Positions 10,481 through 20,835 of a stretch of 30,089 nt of DNA are shown piece by piece. Position numbers and translations under genes: made by a program. The stretch is from Chromera velia (lineage: Eukaryota; Sar; Chromeraceae), in contig JAHBMJ010005772.1 of NCBI GenBank assembly GCA_018398765.1, positions 36,257-66,345 on the forward strand, in the 5' to 3' direction. Position 1 is the stretch's first letter, and the number at the start of each line of letters is the position of its first letter. The notes under the pieces were generated by a model. The model saw only the letters and a list, made by a program, of their open reading frames with translations, searched no databases and was not told the DNA's origin.

Positions 10481-11636
10481 GAAAATGAATAGAAAGAAAG
10501 CCTCCGGCCTTGAAGGAATCTCCCCCGCTCAGCTTGACCTTTGTTTTGCGCACTCGGCGCTCTCTTGTTTTTTACTTTTTGTTTTGTTTAATTGTATGCA
10601 TATCTTTGCTTGCTGGCCTCCCTCCTGGAATGTGCTGTGTATCTGCCCTGTCTCTAAAGGCCCTGCCTCTCCCTCTCCCAATGAATGGAGGCCTATTCAC
10701 GTTGTCAACCCTTTCGCAAAACTTTTTGGTTTGCTGATGGACGGCCGTGTGCGCTCTCAAGTTGAGCTTGACATTAGGCAATTAGGTTTCAGACAAGGGG
10801 TGGGAACGAGAGAAGAGGTAGGCGCACTTGTCTCTGCCATTCTTTCCTCTAAAAAGAAAAAGAAAGCTCTGCTGGCAGGCTTTGTTGACTTCTCCAAAGC
10901 TTTCGACACTGTGCCGAGAGGTAAGCTAATTCAGAAACTGAGAAAAGAAGGTGTGTGTGAAGCAGATGTGTGTATGATATATGAAATGTACAGGAAGGTC
11001 TGGAGAAAGGTAGACGGGGACTCTTTGCGTTTTCGGGAGGGCGCTGGGGTAAAGCAAGGTGATGCTCTCTCTCCCATTCTCTTTCTTATATATATCAATG
11101 ACCTTCCCCATATGTGACACTGTTCAGTTAGTAAGAACGAGGGGGCCGTAGACAGAGAAGCAAAGGGAGCAGGATGGTCAGACAGCAGAATAGGGGAAGG
11201 CAGCGTCGAGGAGCCTAAAAGAGAGCCCGCACCTGTCCTCCTTGACAACTGCATCTTAGGCAGTCTGGGGTATGCGGATGATCTCTGTTTCCTTGCTTAT
11301 TCCGTCTCAGATCTGCAAAAAAAGTTCTCAGCCTTGGAAGGGTATTGTAAGGAATGGAGATTGACTGTGAACTTAAAGAAAACGAAAATCTTGCGTCTGT
11401 CTGCCTTGGTTTTGGGGCAGTCTGTAGGTAGAGTCATGTATGGTGGGAAGGAAGTTGAATGGACATCCCAATACAAATATCTGGGGTATGTTTTCTTTGA
11501 AGGGGGGTGCTTAAACAAAACAATTGAATCCCATATTGCTTCTATTTTACGGGCTCTGGGAGGGGTAATTGGGTTGATTGCGAGCATGGGCCCGCTCAGC
11601 ATTGACGCACAGATAACATTTTTTAGAGCCTGCTAG
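10481..11636 (+). pseudogene. LINE reverse transcriptase domain
   Basis: Recognisable RT blocks occur in order: NRKKASGLEGIS (10488..), the palm motif FVDFSKAFDTVPRGKL (10881..10928), GVKQGDALSPILFLIYINDLP (from 11046), and YADDLCFL (11271..11294) with both catalytic aspartates. These are followed by WRLTVNLKKTK (about 11356) and YKYLGY (11472..11489). This is the polymerase for target-primed reverse transcription. A TGA at 11115 and a TAG at 11634 break the frame, but no frameshift is seen inside the domain. The motif set is that of non-LTR elements; I do not assign a clade. Confidence 0.9.
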
Positions 11637-12612
11637 ACCCCTGTAGCGCTCTACTGCCTTAAATGTCTGCCAGTGCGGGATGCAGACCTGCTAATTCTTG
11701 ATGCTTTGCAGCTTTGGTTTGCCCGTTGGTGTGGTCATTTGTCTGCTCACAGCCTCTGTCTGCCCTCTCTTTGCATTCTTGGTCTACTTCCCTGCAAAGC
11801 CCTTCTCTGCTCCCGCATGGCTGACTGGTGGCACTCTCTTTCCATCACAACACACACTATTCCTGCAGCCATGTTGCGTGCCTCAAAGAATAACTGCTGC
11901 CAACAATTCATAAGATCTATAGACAGGCTGCTTCGTTGGGCTGATTTAATTTCTGTCCGCTCGCTGAGGGTCGAGCCCGATCTGTCTTCCCAATGCGGGC
12001 AGAATAGTCGTAGGGCACAAGACACCGGCTCACTTTTCTTCAAGGGCAAGGTGAGACAGACAGTTGCAAAGGAATGCATGAAGGCTTCTGAGGATGATGG
12101 GCAATCTTCCTCTCACTTTCCCCTCCTTGCTAGACTCACCCCTCTGCAGCGCGATTTCCCGTCCTCCCGCCATATGTTTGTCTTCCTCCTGTACAGCAAG
12201 TCATCTTCCGGTGTTCCTTCCGTCTCTGCTCTTCCCCGTTCTGCCCTGTCAGTTACGGATGGCTCGATCTTTTTTTTTTTGCGCATGCTGATATATAACC
12301 CGATGGGCGGGCAAAGTGGGCTGCCTGTTGGTTACTCTGATAGAAACTTTTAAGCTGTGTATCTATGAAGCCTGCTGCCGATGTGTAGATGATTTTATTC
12401 ATCGGCTCTCTGTCTGCCCCCGATGGACTGCCGAACAAGGCTTTTTGCAGTGGTTAGCATTAATTCAATCAGACTGCTTCACTCGTTATGACTCACCCTT
12501 TGCATCCGCCTCCTTTTCTGATCTGGGGCTTCGCAAGTTTATCACATCGCTTTTGCGCTCTCAACTTTCTCTTCTCTTTATGATTTCTTGCCATATTGTA
12601 GTAAATGATTGA
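11637..12612 (+). pseudogene. LINE C-terminal region
   Basis: The RT frame continues after the TAG at 11634 to a TAA at 12351 (about 226 codons), containing VRDADLLILDALQLWFARW, a block found at the end of many LINE RTs. It then shifts to another frame (12316..12612) with ETFKLCIYEACCRCVDDFIHRLSVC, a Cys/His cluster like the C-terminal zinc-binding segment of LINE ORF2 proteins. No RNase H domain is evident. Confidence 0.65.
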
Positions 12613-12752
12613 TTAGATCATTGACAAGTTCAAATAACTGTCGTCCACTTAGCTTGCAGCTGGCATAATTGAACAGACCCATGCATGTATGCGCCGCCCG
12701 GGAGTTCTAACTCCACCTAGGGTTTGGCATCAATCAATCAATTAATCAATCT
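12613..12752 (+). repeat. LINE 3' untranslated end with (ATCA)n tail
   Basis: Non-coding sequence runs to the tandem ATCA repeats at 12729..12752. Sequence beyond this is the AT-rich flank (TTTTAGATTTTTATT). Confidence 0.7.
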
Positions 12753-14476
12753 TTTAGATTTTTATTAAATTTTTCTAGTCTGACACCATGATATTTCAAG
12801 ATTTGTTTTTTATTAGTTTTTTATAATTTAGCTATCACTATCAGGACAAGATGCCAGGTTTTAGTCAACCTCATCATCATTATAATAAGTTTTTCAAGAC
12901 TATTTGAGACGTTGTTTCAAGACATAATCCGCACTTACGGTATGAACTTTCAAATTTATCCGCCAAAGAATCCGTCAAAGCGAAAATTGAATTTTTTAAG
13001 TGAGTTGTAGTGTCATGCAGGTACAAGCTGAACCTCCCTGAACCTAAGTGCTATTTGAAAAAATATAATTAAGATGATCTCTATGTGCGGCATCGTTTTT
13101 TAAGAGACCGTCCACGTCTGCGGTATAGATGGTCAAGACACTGTCCAGACGTTACGTTGTGGCTTGTACGGCGACTTGATCACCCGCCAAACTTGCTAGA
13201 ACTGGGACTGGGGAACTAACTTCGCAATACTAAGCCCGGCCGGCATTAATTAAGTGCACTAAGAGAATTAAGTGACAGACTGACAATACAGAAAAAGAAA
13301 TAATAGACTTGCAATACAGAAATAAATAGAAGTATGCCGTGCAGTCTTCGTCCACCTGTATCGCTTGAATAGAGTCCTTAGAAGTGAACTCTGACTGACA
13401 GACTTAAGGAGGTAAGGTATGATAAGTCTTCAACTAGACTACATTCTTAGTCTAGGAGGAAATCTGATGCCAGATATGCGGCTTTAGCTTTCAAAACACC
13501 ATAAATGATCCATGCCTACGGCGTGGACTTTTAAGCTTATCTAAAAATACGGCTTAAACTTTTAAATGGTAGTTTGGTTCAGGGAGGTCACAACCTGTGT
13601 AATAAGCAGATAGATAATTTATGTAGGGCTATGCAGGGTTAAACGCAAAGGTACTTAAAAATTATGTATACCCAGAATTTGATATTTATAAGTAGTAATA
13701 GAGCTGAAACACTGTTGGGATTCACTTACTAACTTACAAGCTATTACGTTAAATAAGGATTAAATAAGAAAATATGATAGATCAGCTCTCAAGCAAAGCT
13801 AGGCCTACTAACTTACAAGTAACGCCATAATCATCAAGCTCTCAAAATTAGACTCATGCTACCTAAACCTATACCTTACTAAAGCTTGAATGTCTTTCAG
13901 CTGGTTAAATCCTTGCATATTAAATGATAGTTCTAACAGTCACTGTGGTGGACAGAAAGCTCTTCACCCTCTGCAAGAAGGAAAGAGAACACCTCAAAAT
14001 GGGTCGTGATCTCTAGGTTGATCTTCACTTCTTTCTTCCTCGTGTTTGGGTGCCTCTCTTTTTTTGGAGTCGTCTCCCTATACGTTAACCTCCATTCTCC
14101 TTCTTTTTTCTTTTCAGGTGAAAAACTCTTACTGAAATCACTGACAGGTCTGCATGCAAAGTCTGTTAAGCTCTGGGCATGTTTGTAGAACACCGAAGCC
14201 TTCTGCCAACAGAACGATAAAATCATTGATAATAGAAGACCATCATGAGGTGCTATATCAATCTGATGCTCAGGTATGTGCTGGAATCGACTGGATAATC
14301 AAAACTGCGTGGACACAACTCTGCGTATGGCCCGGCCGGAAGCATGTTTGCGGCCAGCTCATAGCCCGATCGGACCTGGCGTTGAGTGCAAGCCTAGGCG
14401 CTTGCATACTACCGAACCCGATCAGACTTATAAGTGATGATCATTAGATGATCGATGCATCAACGCATCATCGCCG
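12753..14476. other. AT-rich spacer, no gene seen
   Basis: There is no convincing coding frame. The longest is 97 codons on the minus strand (13933..14226), basic and without recognisable domains. Small palindromes occur, such as CTAGACTA/TAGTCTAG at 13434..13455. Diverged copies of a short CTTACGG/CCTACGG-containing segment lie at about 12934 and 13513. Confidence 0.5.
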
Positions 14477-14819
14477 AAAAGTTTGGTGGTAGTTACTCAA
14501 TTCTAGGCTAGAGACGAGAGGTCGTATGATGGAGTCAGCTCTATAGAGGACTTAGTTGTTCATACTTCTAAGATTATTGTCTGTTCTGCCTCACTTTATA
14601 TTTCTGTACTTTAATTGATCAGTCTTTCTAAATGCATGTATGCAGTAGCTTTGATCGATCTGCATTCGAGACTTATCTGGTTGGGGACGTAATGCATCTA
14701 GCTTGAATTCTTCTTATTTCGCTCTGCATGCACGCGTTCTCCCCTGCTTTGGTCGATCAGTTAGTCAGGCGGCGGCGGGACACTGAAATATCGGACCTAA
14801 CAGGACCGAACTTCTTACA
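14477..14819 (-). repeat. 3' LTR of the outer (minus-strand) LTR element
   Basis: This is one of two direct copies about 15 kb apart, roughly 90% identical by eye (partner 29438..29779). Read on the minus strand it starts TGTAAGAAGTTCGGTCC, and its shared sequence ends ACTACCACCAAACTTTT. Just upstream on that strand is a G-run followed by TG (AGGGGGTG|TGTAAG), placed like a polypurine tract plus the two bases lost at integration, which makes this the 3' LTR. No target duplication could be matched with the other copy. Two independent solo LTRs remain an alternative. Confidence 0.6.
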
Positions 14820-15789
14820 CACCCCCTGTTCTGGCGACGTCTGATTTCTTCTCTTGTTCCTGTTTCTGTATGCAGGACTTTCTACGTTTGTGAGCGAAGA
14901 ACAATGTCCTTTCAGAAAGGAATCCTATCATCTTAATGCATGCCATGACAACTTTTTGTACATTTATCTGTCTCTCTGTCAGTCCCTCTCTGTCTGTCTG
15001 TGGGACTTTTATCTTAACTCATTCAAAAAAGCCTAAATTCTAGCCTAAATTTGAAATCTTCCACCTAATACCATATAATTGAGAATGAAAGAGATGATCA
15101 TACATTATTTATTCATCAACTACTTATTTCCAAAAAAATATAATATGACTGTATCAGTCATATACAATGTGGCACATTTTGTAGAAACTAATATACTGTC
15201 ATACAATCTTAAATTCTTTTAAAATCTAGTTTATCTGGACTGAGTGGTTTATGATGGTTTAAAAGTTAATTATAAACATTTTTTTTATAAAATATTTAAT
15301 AGTCTATTAATTAGTAATAAAAACTAAAAAACTGCTTTATCAGATGATCCGACTCAGATCCGTGCTTTAAGTGCTAAACAAGTTAAATTTTTGAATTATT
15401 TTTTATAAATGCATGTTACTGAATTTTTAAAAAAGAAGCCGGCCTGGGATCTAACTTCAAAACAGCTTATGCATACCCAGCTCTATAACGTGTGCGCGTT
15501 AAACCCAGCAGCTGACATAAGTGTTTCAAAATTAAATGTTTCGGCACAGTTTAGCTATCATTTATATGTATGTGCATGGAAACACGTGAACTTCAAGCAA
15601 AAATGACACCCTAGGCTGGGGGTTGCATCTAAAGCGAATCCCATTGGCACAGGTCGTTGCTTATCGATCTACAACTTTCAAATCAGGAAGGAATGCAGCT
15701 GTATACATACCATTATACTTTATGTGGTTTAAACTAAGGGCATAGCGATTGAAAAGGAAAGAGTAATTCACATAGCAATAGAGAGAAAA
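14820..15789. other. Outer-element interior or spacer, no gene
   Basis: Mostly AT-rich with no reverse transcriptase, integrase or protease motif on either strand. A 65-codon plus-strand frame at 15409..15606 has no recognisable domain. If the nested model is right, this is the 3' part of the outer element's interior. Confidence 0.45.
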
Positions 15790-16265
15790 GAAAGGTGCAT
15801 GATTTTAGCGGAGGATTTCCTCCAGTGAGATTCTGAAGTCAAAAAGAGAAGACAGAAAAAAGACTCCGACAAAGAAGAAAAAAAGAAGGGGGAAGGAGAG
15901 CAGGTAAAAACAGCTTAGCTAGGGAGCTTTGCGGATATAGAAAGAGGAGGGGACAGTCACTATAGGGAGGAGAGAAGCGAGTCTAAAGAGGAAGTCGCAG
16001 TCGAAAGTCTGCATGACGGGATTAAGAGAAGGAAAAACGGAGGAAGCATACACAAGATTAAGACAATTTAAAGGAGAGATAAATGGAGAAAAACAAAAGA
16101 GAAAGCAAAGATGAAACAGGGAGGAAGAAGAAATATCAGGAGGAGGCGGAAAAGGAGGTGCCGAGAGGACTCCAAATTGATGTCAGAGCAGAGACGGAGG
16201 GACAGATAGAGAGAGATATAGGGAGACTCTGAGAAGAGGAGGGAAGGAGGGGAGAAAGATTCTCT
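15790..16265. repeat. Polypurine-rich tract
   Basis: About 450 bp in which the plus strand is almost entirely A and G (GA, GAAA, GGAGA mixtures with scattered C/T). It has no fixed period. The opposite-strand frame (16068..16706) is long only because of this bias. Such strand asymmetry can form triplex or H-DNA in vitro; no function is shown here. Confidence 0.7.
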
Positions 16266-16361
16266 GAAGTCAAACAGACAATGATGTATACACATAACCA
16301 AACATGCTTGCGTCAGTTTGTGAATACCGGTGTACATCGACACAGACACACACGGACATGT

Positions 16362-16366
16362 ACGGT
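16362..16366. repeat. 5' target-site duplication of the inner LTR element
   Basis: ACGGT immediately precedes the 5' LTR. The same five bases directly follow the 3' LTR at 25295..25299, beside (AC)n-rich sequence on both sides. Confidence 0.7.
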
Positions 16367-17161
16367 TGTTACGGACTCCCAAGTAGGCTGTGGTAGCAGG
16401 ATATAACTTCCAAGTATGTCTTGCCTGGTAAAAGTCTACTTGATATGATCGAGGGGGAAGTGAAATATTAAAAGTGAAAGGAAAGGAGAAAACAATTGTA
16501 GATGTAAGTAGATCTTGAGAAAAAGAAAATGACCTTGAAGTTTTAATGGGGATGTCCATACCTATTAAATAGAAAAGACTGTTGAATTCTATCATGGAAG
16601 AAAGAATGGAAGAAGAAATGGAAGAAGGAACGGCAGAGCAAATGGAAGAAAGAATGGAAGAAGAGTTGGAAGAGCCTCTTTCAGGGGCCGCGATGGGCCA
16701 CGGCATGTCCGAGCGGAAGAGCTTCTTCCAGGGGCCTCGTCAAAAATAAGGAAGAGGAAGAAAGAAAGGAAGAGAAAATAGAAGAAAAAAGAAGAAAAAT
16801 AAAATGAAATAAATAGAGACCGACCAGAATGGAATATAGGAAACGGAAGAGGGAAAAGAAGAGGTGTTAGAAAGAACAAGGATAAATTCAATACAGATGA
16901 AAGTAATTATGAAAGTCCTTATGGAAGAGCAAAAAGTGAAAGACTTAGATTTTTGGAAGAGCAAACGGAAGGAGATGTTGAAAATCAAATTTTATTTTAT
17001 TATTTTGTCGGACCCATCTCGGACAGACGACTTTCGATATTTATTCTCCAGCCTTTGAGAAAACTCCTGAAAAGTGAATCTTGAGTGACTTCAGTCTCCT
17101 AGCTACCCTACCTTCAGCAAAACGCTGCTAGAGTTCCGGAGTTAGATAAGAAGTCCGCTGT
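16367..17161 (+). repeat. 5' LTR of the inner element
   Basis: Begins TGTTACGGACTCCCAAG and ends CCGCTGT just before ACATGG. Terminal TG is present. The expected terminal CA is either the ACA at 17162..17164 (with a 3-base loss in the other copy) or absent. The LTR contains a purine-rich block of ATGGAAGAA-like repeats (16594..16680) and a 21-bp direct repeat of GAAGAGC..CAGGGGCC (about 16670 and 16716). Confidence 0.85.
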
Positions 17162-17163
17162 AC

Positions 17164-17481
17164 ATGGTGATGCCAGCTTCAAGCTCCCGCTGTTCCAACA
17201 GCAAGCAGCCTTCTGTCTTCAGAAAGAACCGTCTCCAGACAGAAATAAACCGTGAAGCACTGTCCAATTTTCGGACAGACACGTCTTTTCTTGTCTTTGC
17301 AGGGAATTCTATCCAATCCAGAGTACACCGTGAAGCGCTGTCCAATTTTTGGACAGACACGTCTTTTCTTGTCTTTGTAGAGAATTCTATCCAATCCAGA
17401 GTACACCGTGAAGCGCTGCCCAATTTTCGAACAGACATGATAGACATGGTTTTCTTTGTCTTTGCGGAGAATTCTATCTAG
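17164..17481 (+). CDS. Small ORF of 26-residue repeats just inside the 5' LTR
   Basis: An ATG at the LTR/primer-site boundary opens a 105-codon frame ending TAG. After about 28 Ser/Lys-rich residues it consists of 26-residue units containing HREALSNF, RTDTSFLVF and NSIQS. The product is not recognised. Its position is that of a gag start, but the sequence does not resemble Gag. Because the DNA repeat lengths are multiples of three, the minus strand is open too (17179..17574, 131 codons), so which strand, if any, is translated is unresolved. Confidence 0.3.
   Translation: MVMPASSSRCSNSKQPSVFRKNRLQTEINREALSNFRTDTSFLVFAGNSIQSRVHREALSNFWTDTSFLVFVENSIQSRVHREALPNFRTDMIDMVFFVFAENSI
17165..17177 (+). 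promoter_or_regulatory. Candidate primer-binding site of the inner element
   Basis: TGGTGATGCCAGC starts with TGG, the complement of the tRNA CCA end, directly after the LTR. The matching tRNA cannot be named from sequence alone. Confidence 0.4.
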
Positions 17482-17625
17482 GCCAGAGTGTACCATGAAG
17501 CGCTGCCCAATTTTTGGACAGACACGGGTTTTCTTGCCCCTACCAGAATCCTTTCCAGAAAAGACAGATCCCACCGTGAAGCACTGCTCAGTTCTCTGAT
17601 AGAGAGAAGAGGCACGTCCCTGAAA
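17215..17625. repeat. 78-bp tandem repeat, about five copies
   Basis: Unit starts CGTGAAGC[AG]CTG and includes CCAATTTTCGGACAGACACG and TCTTGTCTTTG. Starts lie at 17251, 17329, 17407, 17494 and 17575, i.e. spacings of 78, 78, 87 and 81 bp, all divisible by three. A diverged partial unit precedes the first (from about 17215) and the last is partial. Confidence 0.85.
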
Positions 17626-17966
17626 TATGAATAGAAAGACCTTCAGTCGCGACTAGAAGCATATCAATCCCACCATCTGATTTAGTTGCTGGGTTAACGA
17701 CCCCGTTGCTAAAACGTCGTCGCACTTCCAACCACCGTATTTCTTGTACCAAAGGGTAGCGTACCCGACTGAAGAGGACCTTGAAGCGGCATTCCAGTGG
17801 GGATAACGCTCTCCCACGTCACTCTCCGTAAGTGAATCCTCACAGTCGGCCCTAGCTACTGAAGAGGCCCAGAGTGGCAACTGTACTCAGTATGGTCCGC
17901 ATTCCCAATCTAAAGGCACCGAAAACAACGACCTTGCCCCTGGAAACCCAAACAGAAGACACGTGA

Positions 17967-19640
17967 ACCCCCAGACAGGAAATTCTCCAGCACCGTCCTA
18001 CCGAGGACAACCGAGGACCGTTCTTGCCCCTTCCACCTCGAGGAAACCTGCAAAACACGGCCTCGCCTGAAGATTCAGGGAGCCCGCGCACAGATAATAC
18101 CAAAGAAGCGTCCCTATACTGCCCTACACCTGTAGCTAACCCATTCCATCGTTTTGTCTCTGCCAGGAACCCGTATCTCCCCAGTGAGTTGAACCTCCCA
18201 CCCAGAGCCTGTACTAACAGACCACTCCGCCGTCTCCCTTTCCAGACTGAGTCTCATCATTCTGACAAATCTGATACAGAAAGAAGCATCGACCGCCAGG
18301 CAGGCCCGAGCATCATTATCTACTCCCCTCACAGTACTCTTTTTGTGACGGATGGCTCACACAACTGTAGGCCAACCATCTATTACACGGAAAACCGGGA
18401 CTCTTCGAGAGGAAGAGGACTCCTGCTTGACCGACAGTAAAGTCTCTTCTCTCAGGCTTCCCAGCATACAAACAGTTGCTTTCCAATACAACCCAAAAAA
18501 ACTCCCTTGTCTAACTGCACTCTCCTTCTCACAAGGCACACAGCCCCAAGTGATTCATTAGAAAGCAAGAAAAGAAGATCCCCACCCACCGCACTGTACT
18601 AGAGAAATCGTTACTACCGAAGTTTATGCTCTCAGCCACACTGATATACGCTTCACCTCATTCTTCCCACATTTTTGAAGAAAAGAAGAGGCCTATCGGA
18701 GCGATCTCCACCTGTTTCCCCACTACTACCCTTAAAAGGACCCAGGATGGCCTCATACTCGGAGAGTCTCCCAGAACGCAACAGCCCCACCTTGGGGACA
18801 AAAAATACCTCACGACCCTACAGTGAGTATCCGTCTGCCTGGGTGCGAACCCGATTAGACTACCCCCCTCATATATACGCACTGTATTTGAAGCTAAAAA
18901 AACAAAATCCGGCGTGAGTAACGAGCACACCCGCACACCGCCCTACCCATTTACAAAACGACTACCCCACTCGACAGTTCTTGGGCTCCGCCCCCATTCA
19001 TTGATTTACATTTCCCTCCACTTCCCCGTCAAGAAGCTGTATCAGCAGAGCGGAGCCCAAACTAAATTTCCCCATTAACCCAGACACCACCATCCCAGTA
19101 GACGTTCCTTTGGGCTCAGGTGTCTTCCCGAACCTCAGTGACCTCAGACCACTAAGCCCTCGACCCCAGCCATACGTAGGCAGCCTCCGCTTCTCAACTG
19201 GTCTTAACTTTGTACCGCAGGGCGTCTTGCAGGCGCTCGTTAGAGAAGGAGTTTGAGAAGCTCTCAGGGACTCAGCCGAGTCGGACGTCCATCGGGTATT
19301 GGCAGAAGCTTTGGAGGGGACGATCAGACAAGAGGTCTGGACTTCCCTCATAGAAGCCACCACCCTCCTCGCCAGTCTGAGATACAATGAGTGGGAGGCT
19401 GCTCAAGTGTAAGCTTTCCAGGCATTATACCCAGCACCCTTCCCGCTGGGCAGTGCAACTGCACCACCACCACCTTCACAGCCCACCGGGGCTCCACAGC
19501 TGCATCCTGACTTAGTTCAGTAGTGGGACTAGAATCTGCGAGAGCAGCAAGACAAGCAAAACTAGAAGCAAAACATTTCAGTATTTTACCCGCATCCTCA
19601 GCATTCACCAGCAACCCAGCAGTAGCCGTTGCTACCTCCA
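17967..19640 (+). pseudogene. Interrupted Pro/Ser-rich frame in the inner element
   Basis: A single reading frame stays largely open across about 1.4 kb, from 17967 (just after a TGA at 17964) to 19410, with single stops at 18438, 18597, 18645, 18915, 19002, 19248 and 19410. Further stops then accumulate to 19640. The translated segments are Pro/Ser/Arg-rich, then more structured near 19068..19410 (GSGVFPNLSDL, FVPQGVLQALVREGV, VWTSLIEATTLLASLRY). The last part resembles the helical, Pro-rich-ended layout of a Gag protein, but there is no zinc knuckle or family match. C-rich sequence has few stops by chance, so confidence is low. Confidence 0.25.
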
Positions 19641-19680
19641 CTGTTCCGATAAACCACTAGAGGCAAAAAAAAAATAATTC

Positions 19681-20196
19681 ATGAGCCGAATGGCCAACAT
19701 CAGGTTCCAAGCGAAGAAAAACGGGAATGCCCAAAACGTGGGACAGCAAAAAGGGAAGGGACTCCAGTCCAGTTTGCAACAAGCACCCCTGAAAAAGGTG
19801 CTTAGACAAAGAGGAGCAGGGAAAGGAGAAGACGGGAAGAAAGGGGCTCAAAAAGCCAAACCCAAGGCACCTATGCCACTTGAATAAAAAGAAGGAGTAA
19901 CTGCAGAACAGCCAGCAGAAGGTAGAAAAGGGAGGAAAGAGAACGTTCAAATCCAAAAAAAAAATGCCCAGCTTGTCGAGTTTATGGAGGAAGATGGGGA
20001 GGAGATTCAATCACAGTCCGTCTCTCCAGCGGTGTTGTCTGAATTGAAGAACATGGGGATTGCCATCACCAGGACACTCTCAGGGCTAGCCTTCAGGGAA
20101 GCTGTTGTTGCATCAAGTAGGATCCAATGTCAAAAATCAAAGAAGGGTGCACAGTCTGGTTCTAATGTTCCCTTCCTTTTGTATCTCCATTCATGA
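19681..20196 (+). pseudogene. Basic-then-acidic ORF with one stop, unknown
   Basis: An ATG at 19681 starts 68 codons of Lys/Gln/Gly-rich sequence (KKNGNAQNVGQQKGKG, KGAQKAKPKAP) ending in a TAA at 19885. The same frame continues open to 20196 with an acidic segment (FMEEDGEEIQSQ) and LSELKNMGIAITRTLSGLAF. The highly basic first half would suit nucleic-acid binding. An A-run (19666..19675) precedes the ATG. No domain is recognised. Confidence 0.3.
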
Positions 20197-20499
20197 GGTG
20201 TTCGATTTCCTACTCCAATAGGCTCTGCCCAAGCTCCTTGTTTGCAAGTATCAGATAGACCGAAGGGATAAAGAAGTCGGAAGGAACATCACCATACTAT
20301 GACAGCTTGCACAGTCATACATGGCATTGCGTGCTTGCTGCATTAGTCGGGCAGTGCGCTGAGTTGACAAGGGACGAATGTGTGCATGCTTCACCTTTTT
20401 TATGGATCGTTCACAGTGCAGAGCAGGGCAGAGCAGAGCAATACCACCAACTGGAGAGAGCCGAATTGATAAGCCAACTCCAGGTACATGAAAGTGAAT
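20197..20499. other. Inner-element interior, nothing recognised
   Basis: Overlapping short frames on both strands; no motif, repeat or RNA gene seen. Confidence 0.5.
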
Positions 20500-20835
20500 C
20501 AATGAAAACGAGTGGGAGTGGGTGAATGAATGAGTAAATCAATGAAGGCAGGCACACTTTCAAAGAATGACGAGGGAAGTGAATGAATGGTTGAATGCAT
20601 GGACAAAAGAGTGAGTGAGTGGGTGAGGGAGTAAGGAAGTGAGTGAGTGAGTACAAGTAAGTGAATACGTAAGTAAGTGGACGAAGGACTAGATGGATGA
20701 ACATATAAATGGATGAATGAATGAATGAATGAATAAATGAATGAATGAGTGAGTGAGTGAGTGAGTAAGTGAATGAATGAATGAATAAATGAATGAATGA
20801 AAGGGTGAATGAAAGGAGATGAAAGGAGTAAAAAG
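20500..20835. repeat. Tetranucleotide array (TGAA/TGAG)n
   Basis: Imperfect GAGT/GAAT/AAGT tetramers run throughout. The purest part is 20711..20805, where long TGAA runs alternate with a TGAG block (20747..20768). The opposite strand reads CATT/CACT tetramers, like the start of the minisatellite at 1436. Confidence 0.85.

Larger units (their letters stand above)
8888..12752 (+). mobile_element. 5'-truncated non-LTR retrotransposon (LINE)
   Basis: Homology begins abruptly with the endonuclease motif DPDLAIFTEA; an in-frame TAA lies immediately before it in AT-rich flank, so the N-terminal part of the element is missing. In order it contains an endonuclease remnant, a linker, the reverse transcriptase, a C-terminal region with Cys/His residues, and a 3' end closing with ATCA repeats (12729..12752). 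5' truncation and a simple-repeat 3' end are what target-primed reverse transcription produces. I could not find a target-site duplication. The copy has frameshifts near 9650-9730 and 12340 and at least eight in-frame stops, so it is dead. Confidence 0.88.

Noticed and set aside
8888-12353. Alternative genetic code to explain the in-frame stops
   Set aside because: All three stop codons occur, while the intact CFAP77-like gene has none inside; ordinary mutational decay fits better.
13434-13455. CTAGACTA/TAGTCTAG palindrome
   Set aside because: Only 8 bp per arm in AT-rich spacer; expected by chance at this scale.
16592-16891. 99-codon Phe/Leu-rich 'membrane protein' on the minus strand of the LTR (also 24722..25021)
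   Set aside because: It is the complement of the LTR's polypurine block; Phe/Leu/Ser/Pro richness follows from the TTC/CTT bias.
20411-20704. 97-codon minus-strand frame
   Set aside because: Produced by the TGAA/TGAG tetranucleotide array.
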